A stretch of DNA of 17,018 bases from CAZMOK01 sp964567785. GTDB taxonomy: Bacteria; Bacteroidota; Bacteroidia; Bacteroidales; JAGOPY01. Location: contig CAZMOK010000062.1 in the NCBI GenBank assembly GCA_964567785.1, forward strand, positions 1-17,018, read 5' to 3'. Below the pieces are notes generated by a model. The model saw only the letters and a list, made by a program, of their open reading frames with translations. It searched no databases and had not been told where the DNA came from. The position numbers were made by a program, and so were the translations under genes. Of this stretch, positions 1-7,298 are shown one piece after another (the stretch's first letter is position 1; each line of letters opens with the position of its first letter).

Positions 1-50
1 CCCAGCACCCAGCACCTGGTTGACAATAATGACAATTTAGCTAACAGCCC
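1..50. repeat. Truncated copy of the composite intergenic repeat (copy C)
   Basis: The first 50 bases match the right-hand part of the intergenic element seen at 7388-7446 and 6410-6500. They share the text cccagcaccca, then cacct, then gacaatttagc followed by a cagcc-like end. The left part of the element would lie outside the window. The stretch 1-128 holds no gene other than the start of the GH2 coding region. I see no convincing promoter here: a TTTG at 72-75 and a TATTTTG at 88-94 are only 12 nt apart, too close for the Bacteroidota -33/-7 arrangement. Confidence 0.55.
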
Positions 51-128
51 ACAACTATCTCCGATCAGCTCTTTGAAGTAAAATTCGTATTTTGCATCTC
101 GATAGCAATCTTGAAATCTGAAATTCCC

Positions 129-2591
129 ATGGCCCTTCGACTGCTTGCATCCATCCTGTTTTTCACGATATTTTTTCATAATGCAGCATTACTCTCTCAA
201 CCCGAAATGCCAGCCAGGATGGCCACCACCCTCGAAAGGGGCTGGGCCTTTAAAACAGGTCATGACACTAGTGCTTATATTTATATGAAAGATCATGATT
301 TTTCAGACTGGCAGGAAGTCGATATCCCACACGACTGGGCTGTCGCGCAGCCGTTCATCGCCGATGGCGACGGGAACACAGGAAAGCTGCCCTGGAAAGG
401 GGAAGGGTGGTACAGGAGGGTCCTCAACATTCCTCCTGATCTGGAGGGGAAAAGGATCTATTTGCTTTTCGATGGCGTCATGGCATTCCCGGAAGTATTT
501 GTAAACGGTCACCTTGCCGGAAGGTGGGATTATGGGTATAATTCGTTCTATCTGGACATTACTGAATTCATTGAACCCGGATTTAAAAATGTGCTTGCCG
601 TCCATGCCGACACCCGAAACCACGACAGCCGCTGGTACCCGGGGGCGGGGATCTACCGGAAGGTGCAAATGATCATCACCAACCCCATACATGTGGAAAT
701 ATGGGGCACTTTCATAACTACTCCTTACTTAAAGGAGCATTACGCTGATGTAAGAATTGCCACTAACATAAGGAACACCACCGATGAAGACACTGAGATA
801 ACCGTCCGGCATACGGTACTGTCGCCCAAAAACCTGGAAGTGTCGGGAAGTACAGACGATATTGAACTCCCCCCCGACAAGAGCAAAAGGTTTGAAGCTA
901 CTGTCACTGTCGGTGACCCACTCAGATGGGATGTGGACCATCCTCATCTTTACACTTTGAAAACAGAGCTTTATCAAGAAGGTGAAGTGATCGACACCTA
1001 TCTATCCACTTTCGGGATCAGGGACATCCGCTTCACGGCGGATGACGGTTTCTGGCTTAACGGGCGTAGGTTACAGCTAAAAGGGGTAAACCTGCACCAC
1101 GACCTGGGCCCGCTGGGTGCAGCTTTCAACAAAAGAGCCGCCGAAAGGCAACTGGAGATCATGAAGGAGATGGGGTGCAATGCCATCCGCACCAGCCACA
1201 ACACAGCAGCGCCTGAAGTGCTGGAATTGTGCGATGAAATGGGACTCCTTGTGTTCAATGAAGTTTTTGATAAATATGATGGCAAAGCCGGTATAGTCGA
1301 TACCACCGGTTTTGAAAACTTCACCCGGAGAAATATCAGGAACTTTGTTGTGCGCGACAGGAACCACCCGAGTGTGTTCATGTGGAGCGTAGGGAATGAG
1401 ATAGGCGATGTACAGTGGAACATCGACAACGGTTTCCACAAACTTCACACAATGGTCAATTATGTGAGGAAGTATGACCCAACCCGTCCGGTTACACTTG
1501 TCTGCGACAGTCGCGAAAGCGCCAGATTGCGCCATTTCGATTATTACGACGTGCATAGCTGGAACTACAGTCGCCGTTACAGCCTGGCCAGGCAACTCGA
1601 ACCCAACAAGTCGGTTGTCATAAGCGAATCAGCCTCAACACTGAGCACCAGGGGATTCTATGAGTTCCCGCTGCCGGAAGAAAAAACAGATTTCACCAGG
1701 TCGCTGCAGATCAGCTCGTACGACCTGAACGCCCCGTGGTGGGCCGAGCTCGCCGACGATGACTTCATGTGGCAGCAGCAGGAGCCTTACATTGCCGGTG
1801 AATTTGTGTGGACCGGTTTTGATTACCTCGGCGAGCCCACCCCTTACAACAATGAATGGGTAAAAGAGCAGGGCATGACCGACCGGGAAGCGTCACGCAG
1901 CTCCTACTTTGGTATAGTCGATCTTTGCGGCATACCCAAAGACCGCTACTATCTATATAAAAGCCACTGGAAACCGGAAGAGACCACCATACACATCCTT
2001 CCCCACTGGAACTGGGAAGGACGCAAGGGGGAAATAACTCCGGTTTTTGTTTACACCAACGGCGATTGCGCTGAACTGTTCCTTAACGGCAGATCACAGG
2101 GTAAACAATGCAAGAACCCAAAATCACAGGTCTCCACCGAAAGGTTCAGGCTGATGTGGAAAGACGTCGTCTATGAGCCGGGTGAACTGAAAGCAGTTGC
2201 ATATAAAGATGGGGTGACGATCGGTGAAGCCAGGGTCCGGACAACCGGTGAGCCCGCCAGGCTGAAGCTCACTCCCGACAGGACCACAATAAAAGCCGAC
2301 GGCAAGGACCTCTCGTTCATCCTTGTTGAAGCCCTTGACAAGGACGGCCTCCCCCACCCACTGGCAGATAACTGGGTAACGATCGAGATATCGGGAGATG
2401 GAAGGGTCGCCGGTGTTGGAAACGGGAATCCCCAGTCCCTGAACCCTTTCCAGTCAGACGAAGTGGAACTCTTCTACGGCAAAGCAATGATCATCATTTC
2501 ATCAGCATATGAAGAGGGAGAGGTTAAAGTAAAAGTAACATCAGGGGACTTGAACCCGGCTATCACCAGGATCCGGATAAATAATGAATAA
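129..2591 (+). CDS. Exported GH2 family glycosidase (beta-galactosidase type) with DUF4982 domain
   Basis: Retaining beta-glycosidase of family GH2, 820 aa, likely acting on beta-linked galactosides or related sugars outside the cytoplasm. I chose ATG 129 over an in-frame TTG at 111 because it puts a compact Sec signal (MALRLLASILFFTIFF) at the N-terminus. Domain order: jelly-roll sugar-binding domain (about 40-190, with VDIPHDW and WYRR), immunoglobulin-like domain (about 195-300), TIM barrel (about 305-600), DUF4982 (about 615-695) and a C-terminal GH2 domain-5-like module (about 711-815). The acid/base is E424 in WSVGNEIGD. The likely nucleophile is E500 in VVISESAS, followed by the STRGFYEFP and GEFVWTGFDYLGEP segments usual for this subfamily. 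No T9SS tail is present, so it probably stays periplasmic. It precedes the GH31 gene by 65 nt on the same strand and is probably co-transcribed. Substrate cannot be fixed from sequence; other GH2 activities remain possible. Confidence 0.93.
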   Translation: MALRLLASILFFTIFFHNAALLSQPEMPARMATTLERGWAFKTGHDTSAYIYMKDHDFSDWQEVDIPHDWAVAQPFIADGDGNTGKLPWKGEGWYRRVLNIPPDLEGKRIYLLFDGVMAFPEVFVNGHLAGRWDYGYNSFYLDITEFIEPGFKNVLAVHADTRNHDSRWYPGAGIYRKVQMIITNPIHVEIWGTFITTPYLKEHYADVRIATNIRNTTDEDTEITVRHTVLSPKNLEVSGSTDDIELPPDKSKRFEATVTVGDPLRWDVDHPHLYTLKTELYQEGEVIDTYLSTFGIRDIRFTADDGFWLNGRRLQLKGVNLHHDLGPLGAAFNKRAAERQLEIMKEMGCNAIRTSHNTAAPEVLELCDEMGLLVFNEVFDKYDGKAGIVDTTGFENFTRRNIRNFVVRDRNHPSVFMWSVGNEIGDVQWNIDNGFHKLHTMVNYVRKYDPTRPVTLVCDSRESARLRHFDYYDVHSWNYSRRYSLARQLEPNKSVVISESASTLSTRGFYEFPLPEEKTDFTRSLQISSYDLNAPWWAELADDDFMWQQQEPYIAGEFVWTGFDYLGEPTPYNNEWVKEQGMTDREASRSSYFGIVDLCGIPKDRYYLYKSHWKPEETTIHILPHWNWEGRKGEITPVFVYTNGDCAELFLNGRSQGKQCKNPKSQVSTERFRLMWKDVVYEPGELKAVAYKDGVTIGEARVRTTGEPARLKLTPDRTTIKADGKDLSFILVEALDKDGLPHPLADNWVTIEISGDGRVAGVGNGNPQSLNPFQSDEVELFYGKAMIIISSAYEEGEVKVKVTSGDLNPAITRIRINNE

Positions 2592-2646
2592 GTAATGATG
2601 AACAATGAATAACATTCAAATCTCAAATCTCAACATTCAACACTAA
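2586..2646. repeat. Heptamer-phased spacer between GH2 and GH31
   Basis: The spacer, including the last codons of the GH2 gene, splits cleanly into 7-nt units: GAATAAG, TAATGAT, GAACAAT, GAATAAC, ATTCAAA, TCTCAAA, TCTCAAC, ATTCAAC. It looks like a decayed version of the CAATGAA arrays at 6257 and 7264. No terminator or promoter is obvious, which agrees with GH2 and GH31 being one transcription unit. Confidence 0.6.
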
Positions 2647-2656
2647 AAAATACCCC

Positions 2657-5600
2657 ATGAAATATCTCCTTCCAAAACCCATCATATTGCTTTCATTGTT
2701 CATTGTTCATTGTTCATTGACCTCACAGCCCTACGGCGAACTGATCGGCGACAGGACCGTGGCCTTTTATCCCCAAAACTTCGTCCCTGCTGAAACCCTT
2801 CCTTCCATGGCATTGCTTTCCGAACCCGACTCGATAGGTGAAGTGCCTGCAAACTGGTCTGTTTTTCCGGATTTCTTCATGGAAGACGGAAAGAACTGCG
2901 CCACCATCGACATTGAGGAGGGCACTGACTTATACGGTACGGGTGAAGTTGTCGGGGACCTGAGAAGGAACAACACAGAGGTAATATTATGGAATACAGA
3001 TAATTACGGCTATTTTACCGACCAGGGCAAGCGGTTGTACCAGTCGCACCCCTGGATTTTAGCCCTCCGGGCCGACGGAAGCTCCTACGGGATACTGGTG
3101 GACCATACCTGGAAGCAAAGCTTTTTCCTGGATGATCCCATAAAGATAGTTTCGGAAGGCCCTCCGTTCAGGATTATCATTGTAGAAAGGGAATCACCGC
3201 AGGAGATCATGACAGCGCTGGGAGAGCTTACAGGCACAATTGAAATGCCCCCCCTCTGGGCGCTGGGCTACCACCAGTGCCGTTACTCTTATTATCCTGC
3301 TTCGCAGGTTGAGGAGATCGCAGAAACTTTCAGGGAGAAGGATATCCCCTGCGATGTCATCTGGATGGATATTGATTATATGGACGGGTTCCGGGTCTTT
3401 ACTTTCGATCCTGCGGGCTTTCCGGACCCAGAGGGCTTGAATGATTACCTCCACAACCTCGGTTTTCACTCCATCTGGATGATCGACCCGGGCGTGAAGC
3501 AGGAAACAGGGTATTTTGTCTATGACCAGGGCACGGCCGGTGACCACTGGGTGATGGATGCCGACAGCAACACCTACATCGGTGATGTCTGGCCCGGCCC
3601 ATGCGCATTCCCCGATTATACCATGCCTGAGACCAGAGATTGGTGGGGCACGCTTTATCCCGATTTCATGGCAACCGGTATCGACGGGGTGTGGAACGAC
3701 ATGAACGAGCCGGCAGTGTTCAACGGCCCAGACAAGACCATGCCTGTTGATAACATCCACAGGGGTGGCGGTGAGCTTCCTCCCGGGCCGCACCTGCGGT
3801 ATCACAATGTATACGGGATGCTGATGATCAAGGCCACCCGTGAGGGAGTTTTGCAGTCCAATCCGGATAAGCGGCCCTTTGTGCTGACCAGGGCAAACTT
3901 TCTGGGCGGCCACCGCTATGCCGCTACATGGACGGGCGACAATATCTCGAGCTGGGAACATATGGTCATGTCCATACCGATGTCGTTAAACCTCGGGCTG
4001 TCGGGCCAACCGTTCAACGGCCCTGACATAGGAGGGTTTGTCGGCTCCCCCGGCAGCGACCTGCTAGGGCATTGGATGGCCCTGGGCGCTTTCTATCCGT
4101 TTTCCAGGAACCACACCGCCACGGGAACCGACCAGCAGGAACCGTGGGCTTACGGCCCGGCCATAGAGGAGGTAAGCAGGACGGCGCTTCAGCGCCGATA
4201 CAGGCTCCTACCCTACCTGTATACCCTCTTCCACGAAGCATCAACAACAGGCATGCCTGTCATGAGGCCCGTCTTCTTTGCCGATCCGGCAGACCCTGCA
4301 CTGAGGAATGTACAGTATTCATTCCTTCTTGGCGAAGATCTCATGGTGATCCCGACCTGGGCCGGCTCACCAATCCTTCCGGAAGGGAACTGGAGGGATG
4401 TGTACCTGGTGGATGAACTGCTTGAGGACGACGGTTACCAGCCAATCCTGAAACAAAGGGAAGGTTCCGTATTGCCGATGGCAGAAATAGCGCAAAGTAC
4501 AGAAACCTACTCAACTGACAGCATAACCCTGCTCATAGCAACCGACGGTTCAAGGGTAGCATCAGGAAAACTCTATGCCGATGCCGGCGATGGATTCGGC
4601 TACCGTGAAGGGGAATTCCTTGAAACATCCTTCAGCGTTGTTCCCGCACCCGGTGATTCATTGCTGGTCAGTTGCCTGACCACGGGAGGGGACATGATCC
4701 CTGGGGAAAGGCATTACAGGGCCGGTCTGGTGACCAATTACGGGATCTTTTACTCCGGCTGGAAGAATGATTCGGTTTTTAAGATCCCCTACCTGCCCGA
4801 CATGTTCGTAGCTATCGATTCACCGCAAAACGGCGAAATCTTTGAAGAAGGGAGTGATATCCTGCTAAGCGCGGATATCTCAGGAGAGCTGCAGATCAAC
4901 AAAGTATCATTCTTTTCAGCGGTAAGCGGGCTCATCGGGGAAGCAACACAGGAACCCTGGGAATTCACCTGGCAGGATGTGGATAAAGGCTTTCATCTGA
5001 TCACCTGTGTGGCTTCAACCGGTATCGGGATCGATATCACATCAGAAATGGTCATAATCCAGGTTGGTGAATTCGGAGAAGGCAATATCACCTGGCAAAA
5101 ATGGAACGATATAGGGGGTGGTGTCTTTGTGTCGGACCTTACTTCACAGGCTGATTATCCTGACACCCCTGATGAGTCATCAACGATCGATTTTTTCAGC
5201 TCCCCTATGAATACGGGTGATGAATACGGATCCCGAATTATCGGATACCTGCACCCACCGTTCTCAGGTATTTTTTCTTTCTGGATAACCGGGGATGACT
5301 ATTGCGAACTGTGGCTGAGCACCGATTCAACCATGGCCAGCAGCGAACTCATCGCGGAGGTCCCGGGATGGACACTTCCCAATGAATGGACAAAATACCC
5401 GGAGCAACATTCAGAGGAGATCTACCTCGACGTGGATCAGAAATATTTCATTATGGCCTTGCAGAAGGAAGCTTATAATGACGACTTTGTCAGGGTGGCC
5501 TGGGACTTTGCCGGTTTCCCGAGGCAGGTTATAGAAGGCACTTTCCTCTCTCCCTACGATTTCCCTTTTGGAACAGTGGAACCGCAACCTACGGCTTCAC

Positions 5601-5833
5601 GTTTACTGGTCTATCCCAATCCTTCAGACGGGCCCATAGAGATCGTGACCGGGTACAAAGAGGGAGAGCTTTCTGTTTTTGCCCTCGACGGCCGGGTTGT
5701 TCACCGGGAAAACATAAGCAAGCATCAGCAATCGGTCAGACTGGAAGAAGGCTTGCTTGAGAACGGGATATACCTTCTCCGTTTCAGCAGCGGTGACAAT
5801 ACCCAATCTGCCCGCTTAATTGTTATAAGTTGA
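2657..5833 (+). CDS. T9SS-secreted GH31 alpha-glucosidase with Ig-like and PA14-like domains
   Basis: Family GH31 retaining alpha-glycosidase, 1058 aa, probably an alpha-glucosidase at the cell surface or secreted. Order: signal peptide (1-24), N-terminal beta-sandwich (about 30-190, with YGTGEVVGDL), TIM barrel (about 195-530), C-terminal beta domains to about 700, an Ig-like domain (about 716-803), a PA14-like domain (about 810-960, with GIFSFWITGDDYCELWLS) and a type IX secretion sorting tail (about 983-1058, opening LLVYPNPSDGP and closing GIYLLRFSSGD). The nucleophile is D348 in WNDMNEP and the acid/base is D428 in WTGDN. The WMDIDYMDG segment is typical of alpha-glucosidase-type members. 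The signal core is encoded by a tandem heptamer repeat (see the repeat at 2692). The start ATG 2657 is clear. The extra domains make it longer than the usual 650-850 aa and suggest binding of an insoluble or branched glucan; that last point is inference. Confidence 0.94.
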   Translation: MKYLLPKPIILLSLFIVHCSLTSQPYGELIGDRTVAFYPQNFVPAETLPSMALLSEPDSIGEVPANWSVFPDFFMEDGKNCATIDIEEGTDLYGTGEVVGDLRRNNTEVILWNTDNYGYFTDQGKRLYQSHPWILALRADGSSYGILVDHTWKQSFFLDDPIKIVSEGPPFRIIIVERESPQEIMTALGELTGTIEMPPLWALGYHQCRYSYYPASQVEEIAETFREKDIPCDVIWMDIDYMDGFRVFTFDPAGFPDPEGLNDYLHNLGFHSIWMIDPGVKQETGYFVYDQGTAGDHWVMDADSNTYIGDVWPGPCAFPDYTMPETRDWWGTLYPDFMATGIDGVWNDMNEPAVFNGPDKTMPVDNIHRGGGELPPGPHLRYHNVYGMLMIKATREGVLQSNPDKRPFVLTRANFLGGHRYAATWTGDNISSWEHMVMSIPMSLNLGLSGQPFNGPDIGGFVGSPGSDLLGHWMALGAFYPFSRNHTATGTDQQEPWAYGPAIEEVSRTALQRRYRLLPYLYTLFHEASTTGMPVMRPVFFADPADPALRNVQYSFLLGEDLMVIPTWAGSPILPEGNWRDVYLVDELLEDDGYQPILKQREGSVLPMAEIAQSTETYSTDSITLLIATDGSRVASGKLYADAGDGFGYREGEFLETSFSVVPAPGDSLLVSCLTTGGDMIPGERHYRAGLVTNYGIFYSGWKNDSVFKIPYLPDMFVAIDSPQNGEIFEEGSDILLSADISGELQINKVSFFSAVSGLIGEATQEPWEFTWQDVDKGFHLITCVASTGIGIDITSEMVIIQVGEFGEGNITWQKWNDIGGGVFVSDLTSQADYPDTPDESSTIDFFSSPMNTGDEYGSRIIGYLHPPFSGIFSFWITGDDYCELWLSTDSTMASSELIAEVPGWTLPNEWTKYPEQHSEEIYLDVDQKYFIMALQKEAYNDDFVRVAWDFAGFPRQVIEGTFLSPYDFPFGTVEPQPTASRLLVYPNPSDGPIEIVTGYKEGELSVFALDGRVVHRENISKHQQSVRLEEGLLENGIYLLRFSSGDNTQSARLIVIS
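2692..2719 (-). repeat. Four perfect TTCATTG heptamers inside the GH31 signal peptide
   Basis: Four exact tandem copies of TTCATTG occupy 2692-2719. This is the reverse complement of the CAATGAA unit in the intergenic arrays at 6257-6277 and 7264-7284. In the GH31 frame they encode SLFIVHCSL, the hydrophobic core of the signal peptide. Because 7 is not divisible by 3, this strand reads as the same heptapeptide cycle FIVHCSL in all three frames and never contains a stop. Confidence 0.9.
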
Positions 5834-5841
5834 CAATCAAC
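5829..5841. terminator. Small inverted repeat between convergent genes
   Basis: GTTGA-CAA-TCAAC forms a 5-bp stem with a 3-nt loop, overlapping the GH31 stop codon and lying before the end of the convergent minus-strand gene (stop at 5855). No clear T-run follows on either strand. A terminator role is suggested only by position. Confidence 0.2.
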
Positions 5842-5854
5842 AACCGACAATCCT

Positions 5855-6100
5855 TTAGCTCTCCTCCTCGCCTATCTGCTCAGCCGACGTGGTTATCCAT
5901 TTACTGCCTGATGAGCTTTCAACATAGTAGACCGGCTTTTCGTTCCGCAGCATGTCTGCCAGGTAGACGGCATCTTCTTTCGGGGGGAACCAGTTCACGT
6001 TCTTCCACTGGTTGTTGACCTGGTAATGAAAGATCACCCACGGGCGGTTCTTATCCAGGTCGTACCTCAATACATAATTTTTGACCATGTGTACAGCCAT
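5855..6100 (-). CDS. Small conserved-looking hypothetical protein (81 aa), minus strand
   Basis: I do not recognise a named family. The protein is 81 aa and rich in aromatic and charged residues: it has MVKNYVLRYDLD, then PWVIFHYQVNNQWKNVNWFP, then DAVYLADMLRNEKPVYYV. There is no signal peptide or membrane segment, so it is probably cytoplasmic. An in-frame ATG lies further upstream (6127), but I chose the ATG at 6098-6100. On the minus strand it is preceded by AAAAAAGGAGG ending 5 nt before the start, the only strong Shine-Dalgarno I found in the window. The gene is convergent with GH31, 21 nt between stops, and alone on its strand. The balanced composition and the ribosome site argue that it is real and not a shadow frame. 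Function unknown. Confidence 0.75.
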   Translation of the reverse strand: MAVHMVKNYVLRYDLDKNRPWVIFHYQVNNQWKNVNWFPPKEDAVYLADMLRNEKPVYYVESSSGSKWITTSAEQIGEEES

Positions 6101-6117
6101 GACAACCTCCTTTTTTA
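6092..6117 (-). promoter_or_regulatory. Strong Shine-Dalgarno of the small minus-strand gene
   Basis: Read on the minus strand, the region gives TTTTAAAAAAGGAGG, then TTGTC, then ATG. The GGAGG core lies 5 nt from the start codon. This decides the start at 6100 over the longer frame, and it is unusual in a genome whose other genes here lack such sites. Confidence 0.75.
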
Positions 6118-6256
6118 AAATGATCAATAAAAAACTGACTCGACGATGGTTTGATTATCTTTATATAGATTAATTAAATATAATAGTGATAGGTAATATG
6201 GTTTTTGGGGATAATTTATGGATTTAGCGAAAAAAAATGAATCAATTATCAGGTAT
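6101..6256. other. AT-rich upstream region of the small minus-strand gene
   Basis: About 155 nt of AT-rich sequence with no open frame I would support. It presumably carries the promoter of the minus-strand gene. On that strand a TATATTTA (near 6171-6178) resembles the Bacteroidota -7 box TAnnTTTG, but no good -33 partner is seen. Nothing else recognisable. Confidence 0.4.
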
Positions 6257-6305
6257 CAATGAACAATGAACAATGAATAATTAATAATTAATAATTAATA
6301 ATCAA
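6257..6305. repeat. Heptamer array A: 3x CAATGAA, 3x TAATTAA, 1x TAATCAA
   Basis: Seven contiguous 7-nt units in perfect phase: CAATGAA at 6257, 6264 and 6271; TAATTAA at 6278, 6285 and 6292; TAATCAA at 6299. The change of unit type without loss of phase suggests stepwise drift of one ancestral array. It abuts the 118-bp core repeat that starts at 6306. Confidence 0.9.
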
Positions 6306-6423
6306 AAAACTGAAAATCAGCAGGTGAGCACAGAAGCACGGAACAAAAAATAAGACAGGAGGGGTCGCTTCACGCTTCACACCTCACGCTTCACGGATTT
6401 CCCAGCACCCAACACCTACCTGA
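6306..6423. repeat. Composite intergenic element, core copy A
   Basis: A non-coding 118-bp block duplicated at 7299-7416. The first 68 bases (6306-6373) differ from 7299-7366 at only two positions. Next comes a short run of variable cttcac-type units, then the shared gcttcacggatttcccagc and an acacctacctga end. Both copies follow a heptamer array directly. The region 6101-6620 holds no gene; this element and the hairpins downstream account for most of it. Confidence 0.9.
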
Positions 6424-6449
6424 CCCACCGTCGCTAAAGCTTTGGTGGG
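6424..6449. repeat. Imperfect hairpin with CCCACC/GGTGGG arms
   Basis: CCCACC (6424-6429) and GGTGGG (6444-6449) are inverted around a 14-nt centre that contains the palindrome AAAGCTTT (6436-6443). It is present in copy A of the element but absent from copies B and C. No T-run follows, so a terminator is not supported; a short palindromic intergenic repeat is more likely. Confidence 0.55.
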
Positions 6450-6484
6450 CAAGGCAATAAAGACAATTTGACAATAGAGACAAT

Positions 6485-6593
6485 TAAGCCATCAACCAAC
6501 AACCCCTCCCCCGGCCCCTCCCCACCCGGGGAGGGGAGTGTCTCGTCCTGTTTATATTCTTGTAACTTAAAAGCTATAAGCCATCAACCAACA
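6485..6593. repeat. 17-bp direct repeat flanking a GC-rich hairpin
   Basis: TAAGCCATCAACCAACA occurs exactly at 6485-6501 and 6577-6593. Between them lies a perfect 9-bp stem, CCCCTCCCC (6515-6523) and GGGGAGGGG (6528-6536), with an ACCC loop, in sharply GC-rich sequence compared with its surroundings. The direct repeat resembles the tagccagcagccaa stretch in copy B (7431-7444). The second copy ends 27 nt before the CIA30 start codon. Confidence 0.7.
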
Positions 6594-6620
6594 TAATGTC
6601 CCTGAAATTGTTTCTTCCTT

Positions 6621-7157
6621 ATGGTAAAAGTAATTTTGTTATCTGTGTTTTTCTTTTCGGTCGTGGCAGAGCCAACAGTGATCTATGATTTCAACAGTGA
6701 TTCCAACCCCAACGAATGGAGGGTGGTTGACGATGGAGTGATGGGCGGGCGCTCGGAAGGCACTTTCTACATAAACAAAGATGGCCATGGTGTTTTCACC
6801 GGTAAAGTGTCGCTGGAGAATAACGGAGGCTTTTCTTCCATCAGGCACAGATTTGCACCTGAAAACATCGAAGGCTATGAAAAGGTATCCATAAGGCTTA
6901 AGGGTGACGGCAAAAGGTACCAGTTCAGGGTTAAGTCAAGGTCGTCTGATTATTACTCCTATATCACCTACTTCGAAACCTCCGGTGAGTGGCAGACTGT
7001 CGAGCTTGAACTACCTGAAATGTATGCCACCTTCAGGGGGATGAGGCTGGACCTTCCAAAGTTCCCGGCCTCAACCATGGAAGAGATATCTTTCCTGGTT
7101 GGCAATAAAAAGGCTGAAGAATTCAAATTGATCATCGATAAGATCGGGTTGAAGTGA
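6621..7157 (+). CDS. Exported CIA30-domain protein
   Basis: A 178-aa protein formed almost entirely of one CIA30 domain (complex I intermediate-associated protein 30 family), a beta-sandwich fold related to carbohydrate-binding modules. A short hydrophobic N-terminus (MVKVILLSVFFFSVVA) looks like a Sec signal with cleavage near A16, which would place it in the periplasm. The family hallmark D37-D-G-V-M-G-G-R-S45 is intact, followed by GGFSSIRHRF and LKGDGKRYQFRVKS. In mitochondria the domain belongs to an assembly factor for respiratory complex I. Bacterial stand-alone members have no settled function, and nothing here links it to respiration. The neighbours are a repeat-rich region and an exported phosphodiesterase-fold enzyme. 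It could equally bind a sugar; function is left open. Confidence 0.85.
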   Translation: MVKVILLSVFFFSVVAEPTVIYDFNSDSNPNEWRVVDDGVMGGRSEGTFYINKDGHGVFTGKVSLENNGGFSSIRHRFAPENIEGYEKVSIRLKGDGKRYQFRVKSRSSDYYSYITYFETSGEWQTVELELPEMYATFRGMRLDLPKFPASTMEEISFLVGNKKAEEFKLIIDKIGLK

Positions 7158-7203
7158 TGAAATACGGATGATAAGCAGTTAGGATAAGAGGTTAATAAAA
7201 TAA

Positions 7204-7235
7204 GACGGGGAGACGGGAAGACGGGAAGATGGGAA
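7204..7235. repeat. Octamer array (GACGGGAA)n
   Basis: Four contiguous 8-nt units: GACGGGGA (7204), GACGGGAA (7212), GACGGGAA (7220), GATGGGAA (7228). They lie 46 nt after the CIA30 stop. The region 7158-7490 (333 nt) has no supported gene and consists mainly of this array, heptamer array B, and core copy B. Confidence 0.85.
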
Positions 7236-7263
7236 GATAGCGGAGTGGCAGAGAGGCGAAGAG

Positions 7264-7298
7264 CAATGAACAATGAACAATGAACAATTAATAATTAA
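7264..7298. repeat. Heptamer array B: 3x CAATGAA, CAATTAA, TAATTAA
   Basis: Five contiguous units in phase at 7264, 7271, 7278, 7285 and 7292. The unit CAATTAA is an intermediate between CAATGAA and TAATTAA, which supports a single evolving array. It abuts core copy B, just as array A abuts core copy A. Confidence 0.9.

Noticed and set aside
1077..1595. Minus-strand 172-codon frame inside GH2
   Set aside because: It is antisense to the GH2 TIM barrel. It has no domain features or independent start signal.
3194..3961. Minus-strand 255-codon frame inside GH31
   Set aside because: It lies opposite the catalytic domain with both catalytic aspartates intact on the + strand. The peptide shows no recognisable family and has shadow-type composition.
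6257..7298. CRISPR array
   Set aside because: The repeats are 7-8 nt, contiguous and without unique spacers, and no cas genes are present.
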